From positions 126,437 through 158,799 of the forward strand of contig NC_002620.2 in the NCBI RefSeq assembly GCF_000006685.1: DNA of 32,363 nt. Reading direction: 5' to 3'. The notes under the pieces were generated by a model. It ran no database searches. It saw nothing but the letters and a program-made list of their open reading frames with translations, and was not told where the DNA came from. A program made the translations under genes and the position numbers. Origin of the DNA: Chlamydia muridarum str. Nigg. GTDB taxonomy: Bacteria; Chlamydiota; Chlamydiia; Chlamydiales; Chlamydiaceae. Shown here piece after piece: positions 1 to 12,251 of this stretch (positions are counted from its first letter, which is position 1; each line of letters opens with the position of its first letter).

Positions 1-54
1 GAGAAGGTGATGTTAAGATTTTTATTTAATCTATGGCTAAAAATGAAGCTTTTA

Positions 55-88
55 TTAACTACTTAGTTAATAAGATTTGTGTTATAAT
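55..88 (+). promoter_or_regulatory. Putative promoter with overlapping palindrome, upstream of the lipoprotein gene
   Basis: A perfect -10 hexamer TATAAT lies at 83-88, about 32 bases before the ATG at 121. No good -35 hexamer sits 16-18 bases upstream. That place is instead covered by an inverted repeat at 55-70 with 7-base arms (TTAACTA / TAGTTAA) around a 2-base centre. The -10 call is reasonable for the chlamydial major sigma factor. An operator role for the palindrome is inference. Confidence 0.4.
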
Positions 89-120
89 ATTACAAATTTA
101 TTTTTAATTTAGTAGGTTTT

Positions 121-777
121 ATGAAAAAGTTTGTCTATAAGTACAGTTTTGGGGCTTTATTGCTGCTCTCTGGATTGAGTAGTTGTTGCCCTAGCTCTTA
201 TGGATCGACTCCTGCAAAAAATACAGCTGAGATAAAAGAGGAATCTGTTATACTCCGCGAAGAGCCGGAATCCGGCTGTAAGAAGAAATCTTCTTGCTGC
301 TTACGAAAATTTTTCTCACGCAAGAAACCAAAAGAGAAACCAGAGCCTGTGTTGCCGAACTTTAAGTCTTACGCAGATCCGATGACAGATGCCGAAAGAA
401 AGGACCTTTCTTTTGTAGTGTCTGCTGCTGCTGAGAAGTCTTCTATTGCTTTGGCAATGGCTCAGGGGGAGATCAAAGGAGCTTTGTCTCGTATTAGAGA
501 GATACACCCTCTTGTATTGCTTCAGGCTCTTGCGGAAGATCCTGCTTTGATTGCTGGAATGAAAAAAATGCAAGGACGCGATTGGGTCTGGAATATCTTC
601 ATGACAGAGTTAAGCAAAGCTTTCTCTCAAGCAGCATCTTTAGGGGCTTTCAGCGTTGCGGACGTTGCTGCGTTCGCGTCAACCTTGGGATTAGACTCGG
701 GGACCGTTACCTCAATTGTTGATGGGGAAAGGTGGGCTGAGCTGATCGATGTTGTAATTCAGAGCCCTACTATATAA
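121..777 (+). CDS. Predicted lipoprotein (CT_734-like)
   Basis: 218 residues. The N-terminus has Lys-Lys, a hydrophobic stretch (residues 9-19) and a lipobox-like LSSC with the candidate lipidated Cys at residue 22, followed by a second Cys. This suggests export and membrane anchoring through an acyl-modified Cys. Residues about 50-75 are very basic and contain a second Cys cluster (SGCKKKSSCC), then a Lys/Pro-rich linker. The remainder looks like an alpha-helical soluble domain. I recognise no enzymatic motif. By position before dagA and ybcL it matches the chlamydial gene numbered CT_734 in C. trachomatis. The ribosome-binding site is weak (TAGG just before the ATG). A strong terminator follows the stop, so it is probably monocistronic. 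The lipoprotein call is likely; its function is unknown. Confidence 0.8.
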   Translation: MKKFVYKYSFGALLLLSGLSSCCPSSYGSTPAKNTAEIKEESVILREEPESGCKKKSSCCLRKFFSRKKPKEKPEPVLPNFKSYADPMTDAERKDLSFVVSAAAEKSSIALAMAQGEIKGALSRIREIHPLVLLQALAEDPALIAGMKKMQGRDWVWNIFMTELSKAFSQAASLGAFSVADVAAFASTLGLDSGTVTSIVDGERWAELIDVVIQSPTI

Positions 778-795
778 GGCCACTTTGTTCTATAG

Positions 796-830
796 GCCCC
801 CTTTCCCCAGATAGGAGAAAGGGGGCTTTT
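796..830 (+). terminator. Rho-independent terminator after the lipoprotein gene
   Basis: A perfect 10-bp stem, GCCCCCTTTC (796-805) with GAAAGGGGGC (817-826), has an 11-base loop and is followed by TTTT. It begins 19 bases after the stop codon at 777 and separates the lipoprotein gene from dagA. Confidence 0.85.
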
Positions 831-884
831 GTATTATTCCGCTTATTTGCCTCCGAGGCGGATGCAAAATAAAAGAGTAGGACG

Positions 885-2252
885 ATGTTACGGTTTTTAG
901 AACAAATTAATAGTTTTTTAACTTTTTTCTGCGTGTTCCCCCTGATTCTTTTCTTGGGAGGAATATTGACATGGAAACTGCGGGGGCTACAGTTCACTTC
1001 TTTAGGAACAAGTTTTCGCTTGATGCTAAGTAATCAACAGGAACCCTCTGTCTCTGAGGGAAAAGGGGTTTCTCGTTACGAGGCTGTTGCTGGTATGTTA
1101 GCTGGTAATTTTGGAACAGGTAATATAGCAGGGATGGCGATCGCTGTTGTTAATGGGGGACCTGGAGCTTTACTTTGGATCTGGATTGTTACTTTTTTGG
1201 CAGCAATCGTTCAATACGCAGGGGCTTTCCTTGGATGTAAGTATCGCCAGTTTCAAGCGGCATCTCAGGAATATATTGGAGGACCAATAGCTTGTTTGGG
1301 ATATAAAATGAAAAGCCGTTTCTTAGCTGGAGCCTTTTGTATAGCTGGTTTAATCTCTGCTTTTTTTGCAGGGAATTTTGTTCAAGTTAACGGAATTGTT
1401 TCTCTGTGTGCAGATAGTGTCTATACAAAAATTTTGGCAGGGGTGTTGTTAGCGCTTTCTATTTATCCTGTTTTAGCTGGAGGAAATACTCGAGTTCTCC
1501 GCTTTTCTGCGAAAGCAATTCCTTTTGTAGCGGGCTTCTATTTCCTTTTCTCCGTCATAGTTTTAGCGATTCATTGTGATAAAATTCTTCCGGCTTTGCA
1601 CCTCGTTTTCTCTTCTGCTTTAGGTATAAAGGCTGGAATTGCAGGAATTGGCGGTTATACGATAGGACAAGTGATTTCAACAGGATTGAATCGAGCTATT
1701 ATGGCGACGGATTGTGGAAATGGTATGGTTTCCATTCTACAATCCAATTCTAAAAGCTCTAACCCAGTTGCGGATGGATTAGTAACTCTTCTCCCTCCTG
1801 TAATTGTCGCTGTTGTTTGTTCTATCACAATGATGGTTCTTCTTGTGACAGGAGCTTATGAGTCCGGAGAACTAGGAGTTTTGATGGTTATGCATGCTTT
1901 CAAATCCTCTTTAGGTATGTGGGGAGGAAGTGTTGTCTTCATATCTATGCTCTTATTTGGGTATACAACAGTGTTATCATGGTTTGCTTGCGCAGAAAAA
2001 AGTTTAGAATATATGATCCCAGGAAGGCGAGCTAACCTATGGTTAAAGGCTGTTTATATATTGGTGATCCCTATGGGAGGTGTTTTAGGCATGCAATCTG
2101 TCTGGGCACTATCTGATTTAGGTTTCTGTGGGATGGTAATTTTCAATGCGATCAGTTTGATTGCTTTGTTTAAGGAGGTAATTGCTACTCGCGATGAAGT
2201 AGCTCTTCTTCGTAAAAAAGCAACAGCTCAGGTTGATCCTTTAAGACAGTAG
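885..2252 (+). CDS. dagA: Sodium:alanine/glycine symporter (AGCS family)
   Basis: 455-residue polytopic inner-membrane protein, the usual AGCS length. The family imports small neutral amino acids with Na+. Residues 72-100 carry the family signature: NFGTGNIAGMA, then GGPGALLWIW. A second conserved block at 267-280 reads GLNRAIMATDCGNG. The position matches the usual GxxRGxFSNEAGxG, but the FSNEAG core is altered, which might change substrate preference (inference). Hydrophobic segments run throughout, and the C-terminus is short and basic. The ATG at 885 follows a modest purine-rich site (AGTAGGA). A terminator lies upstream and a hairpin downstream, so it is probably a single-gene unit. The family call is firm; the substrate is not shown by the sequence. 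Confidence 0.9.
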   Translation: MLRFLEQINSFLTFFCVFPLILFLGGILTWKLRGLQFTSLGTSFRLMLSNQQEPSVSEGKGVSRYEAVAGMLAGNFGTGNIAGMAIAVVNGGPGALLWIWIVTFLAAIVQYAGAFLGCKYRQFQAASQEYIGGPIACLGYKMKSRFLAGAFCIAGLISAFFAGNFVQVNGIVSLCADSVYTKILAGVLLALSIYPVLAGGNTRVLRFSAKAIPFVAGFYFLFSVIVLAIHCDKILPALHLVFSSALGIKAGIAGIGGYTIGQVISTGLNRAIMATDCGNGMVSILQSNSKSSNPVADGLVTLLPPVIVAVVCSITMMVLLVTGAYESGELGVLMVMHAFKSSLGMWGGSVVFISMLLFGYTTVLSWFACAEKSLEYMIPGRRANLWLKAVYILVIPMGGVLGMQSVWALSDLGFCGMVIFNAISLIALFKEVIATRDEVALLRKKATAQVDPLRQ

Positions 2253-2263
2253 TGCAAGCATAG

Positions 2264-2288
2264 GGCCGCTTTATTATAAAAAGCGGCC
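2264..2288 (+). terminator. Hairpin after dagA, possible terminator
   Basis: A 9-bp stem, GGCCGCTTT (2264-2272) with AAAGCGGCC (2280-2288), has a short AT loop and begins 12 bases after the dagA stop. No clear T-run follows, so termination would be weak or factor-assisted. It may instead protect the 3' end of the mRNA. Confidence 0.5.
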
Positions 2289-2319
2289 AAGCCTCTTCTT
2301 CAAATATAGGAGATCTTTT

Positions 2320-2772
2320 ATGCAACTTACTTCGCAGGCTTTTTCTTATGGCCGTCCGATTCCTAAAAAATATTCATGTCAGGGGGTTGGAATCTCTCCT
2401 CCGCTTTCTTTTTCTGATATCCCTTCAGAAGCTAAAAGCCTTGCTCTTATTGTTGAAGACCCAGATGTCCCTGCCAATGTTCGGGAAGATGGGTTGTGGA
2501 TCCATTGGATAGTATATAACCTCTCTCCCATAGTATCTAATCTTGCAGAGGGAGCTCAAATTTTTGCTGTTCAAGGGATAAATACAGCAGGAGAAATAGG
2601 CTATTGCCCTCCTTGTCCGCCAGACGCAAAGCATCGCTATTACTTCTATGCCTATGCATTGGACGTTGTTCTCCCTGAAGAAGAGGGAGTAACAAAAGAA
2701 CAGTTGTTAGAGGCTATGGAAGGACATATCCTTGCCACAGCGGAACTGATGGGCACTTATGAACAAGATTAG
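2320..2772 (+). CDS. ybcL: YbhB/YbcL-type PEBP-family (Raf kinase inhibitor-like) protein
   Basis: 150 residues, close to the bacterial family length. The phosphatidylethanolamine-binding-protein fold is shown by DPDVP at 47-51, the HW-VYN strand at 62-67 (IHWIVYN), the GYCPPCPP loop at 94-101 (equivalent to GPxPP) and HRYYF at 105-109. These residues line the anion/ligand pocket in the family. There is no signal peptide, so it should be cytoplasmic. The cellular role in bacteria is not settled. A good Shine-Dalgarno (AGGAG) lies about 7 bases before the ATG. The gene ends only 5 bases from the stop of the convergent nue gene, with no terminator between them, so the two transcripts probably overlap at their 3' ends. 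Confidence 0.9.
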   Translation: MQLTSQAFSYGRPIPKKYSCQGVGISPPLSFSDIPSEAKSLALIVEDPDVPANVREDGLWIHWIVYNLSPIVSNLAEGAQIFAVQGINTAGEIGYCPPCPPDAKHRYYFYAYALDVVLPEEEGVTKEQLLEAMEGHILATAELMGTYEQD

Positions 2773-2777
2773 AGAGA

Positions 2778-3437
2778 TTACTCTTCTTGAGGGATAAACT
2801 CCTCTCGCTTTTTGCGGTGTTTCCAATATAACGGACCGTAGTGATAGCAGAGTTCCTCTCCAGGAAAAATGTCTTTGATAGCCCGAATAATAATATGGAA
2901 TATGCCATTTTCAAAAGCCCCAACAGCTTCTAGGTTGGGGTTATCGCTGTGATTAATAAAGCGGGTAATGTTCCCTAGCTTCCCACTATCGATGGTAAAA
3001 TATCGAAAGGAATGGCGGGGGACTGGATAGCGAAAGCAGTAATCATTTTCATCTAACCAAAGAGCTTGTCGTCTACGCAAAATTCCCGTGTATTCCCCGA
3101 TATAGCTCCATGCAGGAATGAATTCGCGAGCAAAAACTCCATATCCTATAAGAGCATCAATCCAACAGATGGCAACAGGAGGGATTGTAGGAGCTCGGAG
3201 TTGCTGCTTATGTAATTGCCCCAACCATTTTGTTAAAGAGGAAATAGCTAGGCGTTTTTCTTCTCGGTAACATAGTCGTTGTATTCGTTTTTCTATTACG
3301 GGATCTTGGAATTGAAGTTGGGGAAGAAACGAGAACTGTAAAAGTTTCTCCACTCTTGATATGGGATAAGGGTTGGCGGAGGCAACCCCTCCATGTAAAG
3401 AGAGATATAGGGTGTCTTGAGTGCAGCTAATGGTCAT
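2778..3437 (-). CDS. nue: SET-domain protein lysine methyltransferase (NUE)
   Basis: 219 residues. The SET domain spans about 88-201: GYGVFARE at 98-105 (SAM-binding GxG-type loop), IGEYTG at 113-118, NITRFINHSDNPN at 156-168 (the NHS SAM-binding/pseudoknot motif) and GEELCYHYG at 193-201. In the last block the usual DYG is HYG, but the catalytic Tyr position is kept. The end is highly basic (KHRKKREE). SET enzymes transfer methyl groups from SAM to lysines. Literature I know reports the C. trachomatis protein as a secreted effector that methylates host histones, and the C. pneumoniae homologue as acting on chlamydial Hc1. The N-terminal ~85 residues match nothing I recognise. The ATG overlaps the stop of the upstream hydrolase gene as ATGA (3434-3437), indicating translational coupling. 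Confidence 0.92.
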   Translation of the reverse strand: MTISCTQDTLYLSLHGGVASANPYPISRVEKLLQFSFLPQLQFQDPVIEKRIQRLCYREEKRLAISSLTKWLGQLHKQQLRAPTIPPVAICWIDALIGYGVFAREFIPAWSYIGEYTGILRRRQALWLDENDYCFRYPVPRHSFRYFTIDSGKLGNITRFINHSDNPNLEAVGAFENGIFHIIIRAIKDIFPGEELCYHYGPLYWKHRKKREEFIPQEE

Positions 3438-4222
3438 ACAAGGCTCGGAGAAGAAAAGAAAACAGGATCTGTGATACCAGAGCTTTGAGCAATTATTGGG
3501 CGAACATTTGTGATATCTTGAATAGCAGAGGACACAGTGTTTAAAGCTTTTTCTGCTGTATTACATTCGAGAGAAAGATGTGCAAGATAAATTTTTTTAA
3601 TTCGGGGAGTGAGTACCTGCCGAAGCAAGGCTCCGCATTCTGCATTGGAAATATGACCTTGTTTGCTAAGAATGCGTTGTTTGCAACTCTCCGGTCGTGA
3701 AGATTGAAGGACCATTTCGGGATCGTGATTAGATTCTATTAGCAGGTAGTCGCAATCATATAATAGATGTGTAATCCAAGATGTTCCCCATCCTAAATCT
3801 GTGCAAAATCCTAATTTGACTCCAGAATATTGAAAAATAAATCCTACAGGATCTACGGCATCATGCGGCACATTAAATGTTTGAATGCGAAGATCTTCCA
3901 TAGAAAAGTTATGCCCTGTTGTAAAAATTTTAAAAGTGGGGCACAGATCTAAAAGTTGGCGTAAACTGCGGGCGGTCTCTATGTTACATATGATTGGAGT
4001 TCTGTAGGTTTTAATAAAGCTTCTAAGTCCAGCAATATGATCGGAGTGCTCGTGAGTGATTAAAATACCCTGAATATCTTCGGGTGGAATGTCCATAGAA
4101 TGCAAAGCATCAACCACAGCTTGTTTGCTAATCCCTAGGTCCACGAGTATTTTGCATGCCTCTGTCCCTAGATAGGCGCAATTGCCCTTGGATCCCGAAG
4201 CTATGGGGAAAAAGCCTTCCAT
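3434..4222 (-). CDS. yycJ: YycJ/WalJ-type metallo-beta-lactamase-fold hydrolase
   Basis: 262 residues, the normal family length. Metal-site residues are visible in order: the SKGNC strand near the N-terminus, LVDLG (Asp28), THEHSDH at 56-62 (HxHxDH), His120, TDLG (Asp142) and a C-terminal AHLS (His215). This is the dinuclear-metal arrangement of the fold, so it should be an active cytoplasmic hydrolase. Relatives have been described as 5'-3' exonucleases linked to mismatch repair or cell-wall regulation; the substrate here cannot be read from sequence. The ATG lies 3 bases after the ftsK stop, with GGAAG as ribosome-binding site inside the end of ftsK. The gene overlaps nue by 4 bases downstream. 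It is the middle gene of ftsK-yycJ-nue. Confidence 0.9.
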   Translation of the reverse strand: MEGFFPIASGSKGNCAYLGTEACKILVDLGISKQAVVDALHSMDIPPEDIQGILITHEHSDHIAGLRSFIKTYRTPIICNIETARSLRQLLDLCPTFKIFTTGHNFSMEDLRIQTFNVPHDAVDPVGFIFQYSGVKLGFCTDLGWGTSWITHLLYDCDYLLIESNHDPEMVLQSSRPESCKQRILSKQGHISNAECGALLRQVLTPRIKKIYLAHLSLECNTAEKALNTVSSAIQDITNVRPIIAQSSGITDPVFFSSPSLV

Positions 4223-4225
4223 TGA

Positions 4226-6610
4226 TTAATCTTCCTGATTTGATAGTTGGACCAGTATTTGACGTGGTTTGGCTCCTTCTGAAGGGCCTACAATTCTCGC
4301 TTCCTCCAGCTGGTCAATAATACTTGCTGCTCTAGCGTAGCCAATTTTGAGTTTTCTTTGGAGGAAAGTTGTTGAGGCATTCCCTGTTTGCAATACAAGA
4401 GTTTTTGCCTGATTAAATAAAGGATCTAGACTCTCTGGATCCATAGAAGAGGAGTCGTCGTACGTATCAAATGAAGGAATTACATACTTACAAGGGAATC
4501 TTGAACATAAATCTTTAATGACTTTGTTAATATCGTCATCGCAAATATAGGCTCCCTGTACGCGCAAAGGTGCAAAGGATCCTGGAGAAACCACTAGCAT
4601 GTCTCCGTTCCCCATCAAATTTTCTGCTCCCGGTTCGTCGATAATAATTTGACTATTCACTTTGTTCGCGACTTTGAAAGCAATTCGAGACGGGAAGTTT
4701 GCTTTGATTAATCCTGTGATGACGTCTCGAGAAGGACGTTGTGTTGCTAAAATGAGGTGAATCCCCACGGCTCTAGCCATTTGAGCTAAACGCACTATAG
4801 GCGTTTCGATGTCATGAGAGGAAGAAAGAAGTAAATCTGAGAGCTCATCAATAATACCGACAATGAAAGGCATTTTTTCTGGGATTTCTTTGTCGTAAGA
4901 AGCTTCAATATCTACATTGCGAGTTCGAGAGTTGAATGATTGGATATTCCGTAGCCCTAAAAATCGTAGGATTTCATAGCGAAGCTCCATCTCTCGAACA
5001 AGCCAAATTAAGGCGCTATGAGCTTCTTTGGACTCCGTAATAACGGGCGTTAACATATGAGGGAGCTGTGAGTAACCAGTCAATTCTACTTTTTTAGGGT
5101 CTACAATCACAAGTTTAACATCTGTAGGGGGAGAAGTCATGATGAGAGACATGACAATTGTGTTGATACAGACAGATTTTCCAGATCCAGTGGTCCCGGC
5201 AATAATTAAGTGAGGCATGGTTGCTAGGTCAGTCCAAAAATTATCTCCATTAGCTTTTTTTCCAAGGAGCAAAGGAACTTGAAGTCTCTGGGTACCTTTT
5301 TGGTAGTCTTCTAGTAAATCACGGAAGTTTACAGGTTGGGGATCTGGGTTAGGGATTTCAATTCCAACAGCGGCCTTCCCTGGGATTGGAGCAATAATGC
5401 GAATGCTGGAAGCTTGTAAATTTAACGCGATATCATTTTCTAGAGCCTTGATTTTCTGTACTTTAACTCCTGTATTAGGGAGAACTTCAAATGCTGCAAG
5501 GGTGGGGCCGGAGCAAATGTTCCCAATGGAAGCATCTATGCCAAAACTTGCCAAAGTTTGTTGTAAAATAGCGGCTTTCTTTTTTAATTCTTCTAAAAGC
5601 GATTCCGGCCGTCGTATGTTCCGTTTACTTAACAGATGGTATTGCGGTAAATCGGGAGCCTCTCCTGCCACTATAAAGGGAGATGGCGATGAAGATGGTA
5701 TAGGCGTTGAAGAAGTTCTTTTTTGTAAAAGGTCTGGAAGATCCGGTTTCTTTTGAGGAGCCAGAGTTCTTTTCGCAGGATGTGGTGGAGAGAGAAAAAT
5801 AGTGCGATTAGAGGAGTCGCCATCATGGAGGTCTTTATTTTCCAGAGGGAGGGAAATCACGGGGGTTGGAAGTTTTAAAACTTCTTTTTTGGCGAAAGAA
5901 GATGGAGCGGGTACTCGAAGTGAAGGCTCGGGACAATAGGACTTATTATTAACAAGATTTTTTAAAAGCTTTTTGCAGGCGCTCCAACATGCGTAAGATT
6001 TGTTTTTGAGAAATTTGAGGAGAGCGTCTAGAAGTGCTTTTTTTTTTAACACAAAAGACTTGGGAATAAGGTAGCAGATTGCGCAAAGCAATATAGCGAG
6101 AAAAATTAATCCAGTTCCCACTGCGCCAATTAATAGTTTTAAGGAAAAAGAGTTCCCATCATATAGCAGGTAAAAAGGAATGCCCCCTAAATAAGCTTTT
6201 GGAGGTTGAAGGTCCATAACAACCATAGGAACTCTTGTAGCCAAAAACTGGGGAAGATTTTGTGCAGGAGAAACCATGGATAACAGTATGGCGCAACAAA
6301 CAGGAACAGTGCCGAAAGCTACCGCCTTTCTAAAGGCTAGTGGGGCGGGAGTTTTTTTCATATTCAAGAAAGAAAGAAAGCCGAAGTAAAGAGGGATTAG
6401 AAAGGCGGCTACTCCAAAGTTATATAATAGGAAAGAACTAAGAGACCATCCGAGCAAACCTATCCAATTTTGCGTGTAAGGTTGGTTATGCTGAAAGCTC
6501 CATAAACTAAGTCCTGAGAAACAGGCCAAGGCTAGATAGATGCAGGTTTTGATAGCAAAGACTGTTTGTGGAGAAAGAGAAACGCTGGCTTTCTTTCGTT
6601 CTTTTCTCAT
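4226..6610 (-). CDS. ftsK: DNA translocase FtsK
   Basis: 794 residues from the chosen ATG at 6610. That ATG has a strong GAGAGGAA Shine-Dalgarno and a basic start (MRKERKK). A longer in-frame reading would run into the tRNA-His gene and is rejected. Several membrane segments lie in residues about 20-190, followed by a Lys/Pro/Ser-rich linker to about 330. The motor has Walker A GTTGSGKS near 470-477 and Walker B LVIVDPKK near 502. The C-terminal gamma winged-helix domain (about 725-794, starting DPLFNQA) is the part that reads polar DNA signals and contacts XerCD in the family. The protein pumps DNA at the division site to resolve chromosomes. Chlamydia lacks FtsZ, so FtsK is one of its few classic divisome proteins (established knowledge). 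It leads a compact unit with yycJ and nue. Confidence 0.95.
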   Translation of the reverse strand: MRKERKKASVSLSPQTVFAIKTCIYLALACFSGLSLWSFQHNQPYTQNWIGLLGWSLSSFLLYNFGVAAFLIPLYFGFLSFLNMKKTPAPLAFRKAVAFGTVPVCCAILLSMVSPAQNLPQFLATRVPMVVMDLQPPKAYLGGIPFYLLYDGNSFSLKLLIGAVGTGLIFLAILLCAICYLIPKSFVLKKKALLDALLKFLKNKSYACWSACKKLLKNLVNNKSYCPEPSLRVPAPSSFAKKEVLKLPTPVISLPLENKDLHDGDSSNRTIFLSPPHPAKRTLAPQKKPDLPDLLQKRTSSTPIPSSSPSPFIVAGEAPDLPQYHLLSKRNIRRPESLLEELKKKAAILQQTLASFGIDASIGNICSGPTLAAFEVLPNTGVKVQKIKALENDIALNLQASSIRIIAPIPGKAAVGIEIPNPDPQPVNFRDLLEDYQKGTQRLQVPLLLGKKANGDNFWTDLATMPHLIIAGTTGSGKSVCINTIVMSLIMTSPPTDVKLVIVDPKKVELTGYSQLPHMLTPVITESKEAHSALIWLVREMELRYEILRFLGLRNIQSFNSRTRNVDIEASYDKEIPEKMPFIVGIIDELSDLLLSSSHDIETPIVRLAQMARAVGIHLILATQRPSRDVITGLIKANFPSRIAFKVANKVNSQIIIDEPGAENLMGNGDMLVVSPGSFAPLRVQGAYICDDDINKVIKDLCSRFPCKYVIPSFDTYDDSSSMDPESLDPLFNQAKTLVLQTGNASTTFLQRKLKIGYARAASIIDQLEEARIVGPSEGAKPRQILVQLSNQED

Positions 6611-6778
6611 GATTCCTCTCTTATACACTGTACATTGATACGGACTCTTACAAGGAATAGCATTCGTATGGAGATATGGCTTGTTGATAAAGCGCAATAT
6701 TCCAACGCGCATGTGTAGCTTGTTATAACAAGAAAAACAAAAGAATCGAAGCAGTCTTTTTAGGAAACAATAAAGAAG

Positions 6779-6853
<75 letters not shown>

Positions 6854-7041
6854 ACGGCAAAACTTCCCCAACTGATGTAGCGTGCAGGCGCTTCATGCTG
6901 GGGAAAAAGCAGTATAATAGAGGGATTGTTTTTATGGAAGATGAAGGTGAATAAAATCTATCGCGCTGTTTTTTTTGGAGGGGGATAGTAATAGATTGCC
7001 TTGGATTAGGCAAAAAAGTTTTTTGATTAGCAAGTGATTGC
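6854..7041. other. Unique spacer between tRNA-His and the duplicated rRNA leader
   Basis: No credible gene. It holds the tRNA-His leader hairpin and, on the plus strand, a perfect TATAAT at 6913-6918 without a matching -35. The rest is A-rich. It is not shared with the second rRNA operon; shared sequence begins at 7042. Confidence 0.6.
6864..6905 (-). promoter_or_regulatory. Hairpin in the tRNA-His 5' leader
   Basis: Perfect 7-base arms TTCCCCA (6864-6870) and TGGGGAA (6899-6905) enclose a smaller AGCG/CGCT stem (6879-6882 with 6889-6892). It ends about 10 bases before the tRNA 5' end. A minus-strand -10-like TATACT (plus 6911-6916) lies just upstream, so a transcript starting there would begin with this hairpin. 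No gene to be terminated lies upstream on this strand. Whether it is a processing element, an attenuator or a chance structure is not known. Confidence 0.35.
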
Positions 7042-7403
7042 GCAACAAGAGTGGTAGATGAAGTAAGAGAATGAAAAAAAATGGGCAAATTTTTTTGTAT
7101 AAAAAGAGGTTGAGGAGGTGTTGTGAGGAGGAAAAGGTTTTTGTAAGGAGGAGTGGGTTAGGGAAAGTTGAGAAAAAATAGATGCAGAAAAAATAGAGGT
7201 TGATATAAGATGTTGCTTTCTTTCGAACGAAGGTTTGAAAAGAACACTTCTCACGATGATGAGGAGGCGCAAAAAGGGTTTACGCGAGAGTGTGAGCCTT
7301 TCTTAACAATGCAAATGAGATAGAATGCAAGCCAGTATAAATGCTTGTGAGGATTTCTTAAGGAATTAAGAAAACCCGTTAATAAATCAAAGTATATTTT
7401 TTT
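7042..7403 (+). promoter_or_regulatory. rRNA operon leader and promoter region, copy 1
   Basis: This 362-base, AG-rich stretch is repeated identically before the second 16S gene (29000-29361), so the rRNA promoter(s) most likely lie in it. Chlamydial rRNA operons have been reported to use tandem promoters. I see several -10-like hexamers: TATAAG at 7204, TAGAAT at 7321 and TATAAA at 7336. I cannot say which is used. A short stretch before 16S (TAAGAAAACC near 7370) can pair, with one bulge, to GGTTTCTTA after 16S at 8978-8986, consistent with a pre-16S processing stem. Confidence 0.6.
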
Positions 7404-8953
<1,550 letters not shown>

Positions 8954-9198
8954 AAGGATAAGGAAGAAGCCTGAGAAGGTTTCTTACTAGGTTGAGCAAG
9001 CATTTATATGTAAGAGCAGGCATTCTATTTCATTTGCGTTGTTAAGGTGGCGCGAAGAGGACGAAACATACAGTTTGTGATCAAGTATGTTATTGTAAAG
9101 AAATAATCATGGTAACAAGTATAATTCACGCATAATAATAGACGTTTAAGAGTATTTGTCTTTAGGTGAAGTACTTGCATGGATCTATGAAATTTACA
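8954..9198 (+). other. 16S-23S internal transcribed spacer, copy 1
   Basis: About 245 bases with no tRNA: I find no cloverleaf or T-arm consensus. A spacer without tRNA-Ile/Ala genes is typical of Chlamydia. It includes GGTTTCTTA (8978-8986), complementary with one bulge to the 16S leader. Confidence 0.8.
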
Positions 9199-12136
<2,938 letters not shown>

Positions 12137-12251
12137 TTTATGATTGGAAGAGCCGAAAGGCGAAGACAATAAAGAAGATATAGAGAATGCAAGTGCGTAT
12201 AAGACAGGCTTTTAAGCGTCTATTAGTATACGTGAAGAACGATACCAGGAT

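Noticed and set aside
5397..5756. Plus-strand 119-residue frame inside ftsK
   Set aside because: Antisense shadow of the FtsK linker and motor coding sequence.
7027..7272. Minus-strand 81-residue ORF in the rRNA leader, repeated at 28949-29230
   Set aside because: It starts at TTG, lies antisense in the conserved leader, has low-complexity Ser/Phe composition, and its tail changes abruptly at the repeat edge. The repetition is explained by the rRNA duplication.
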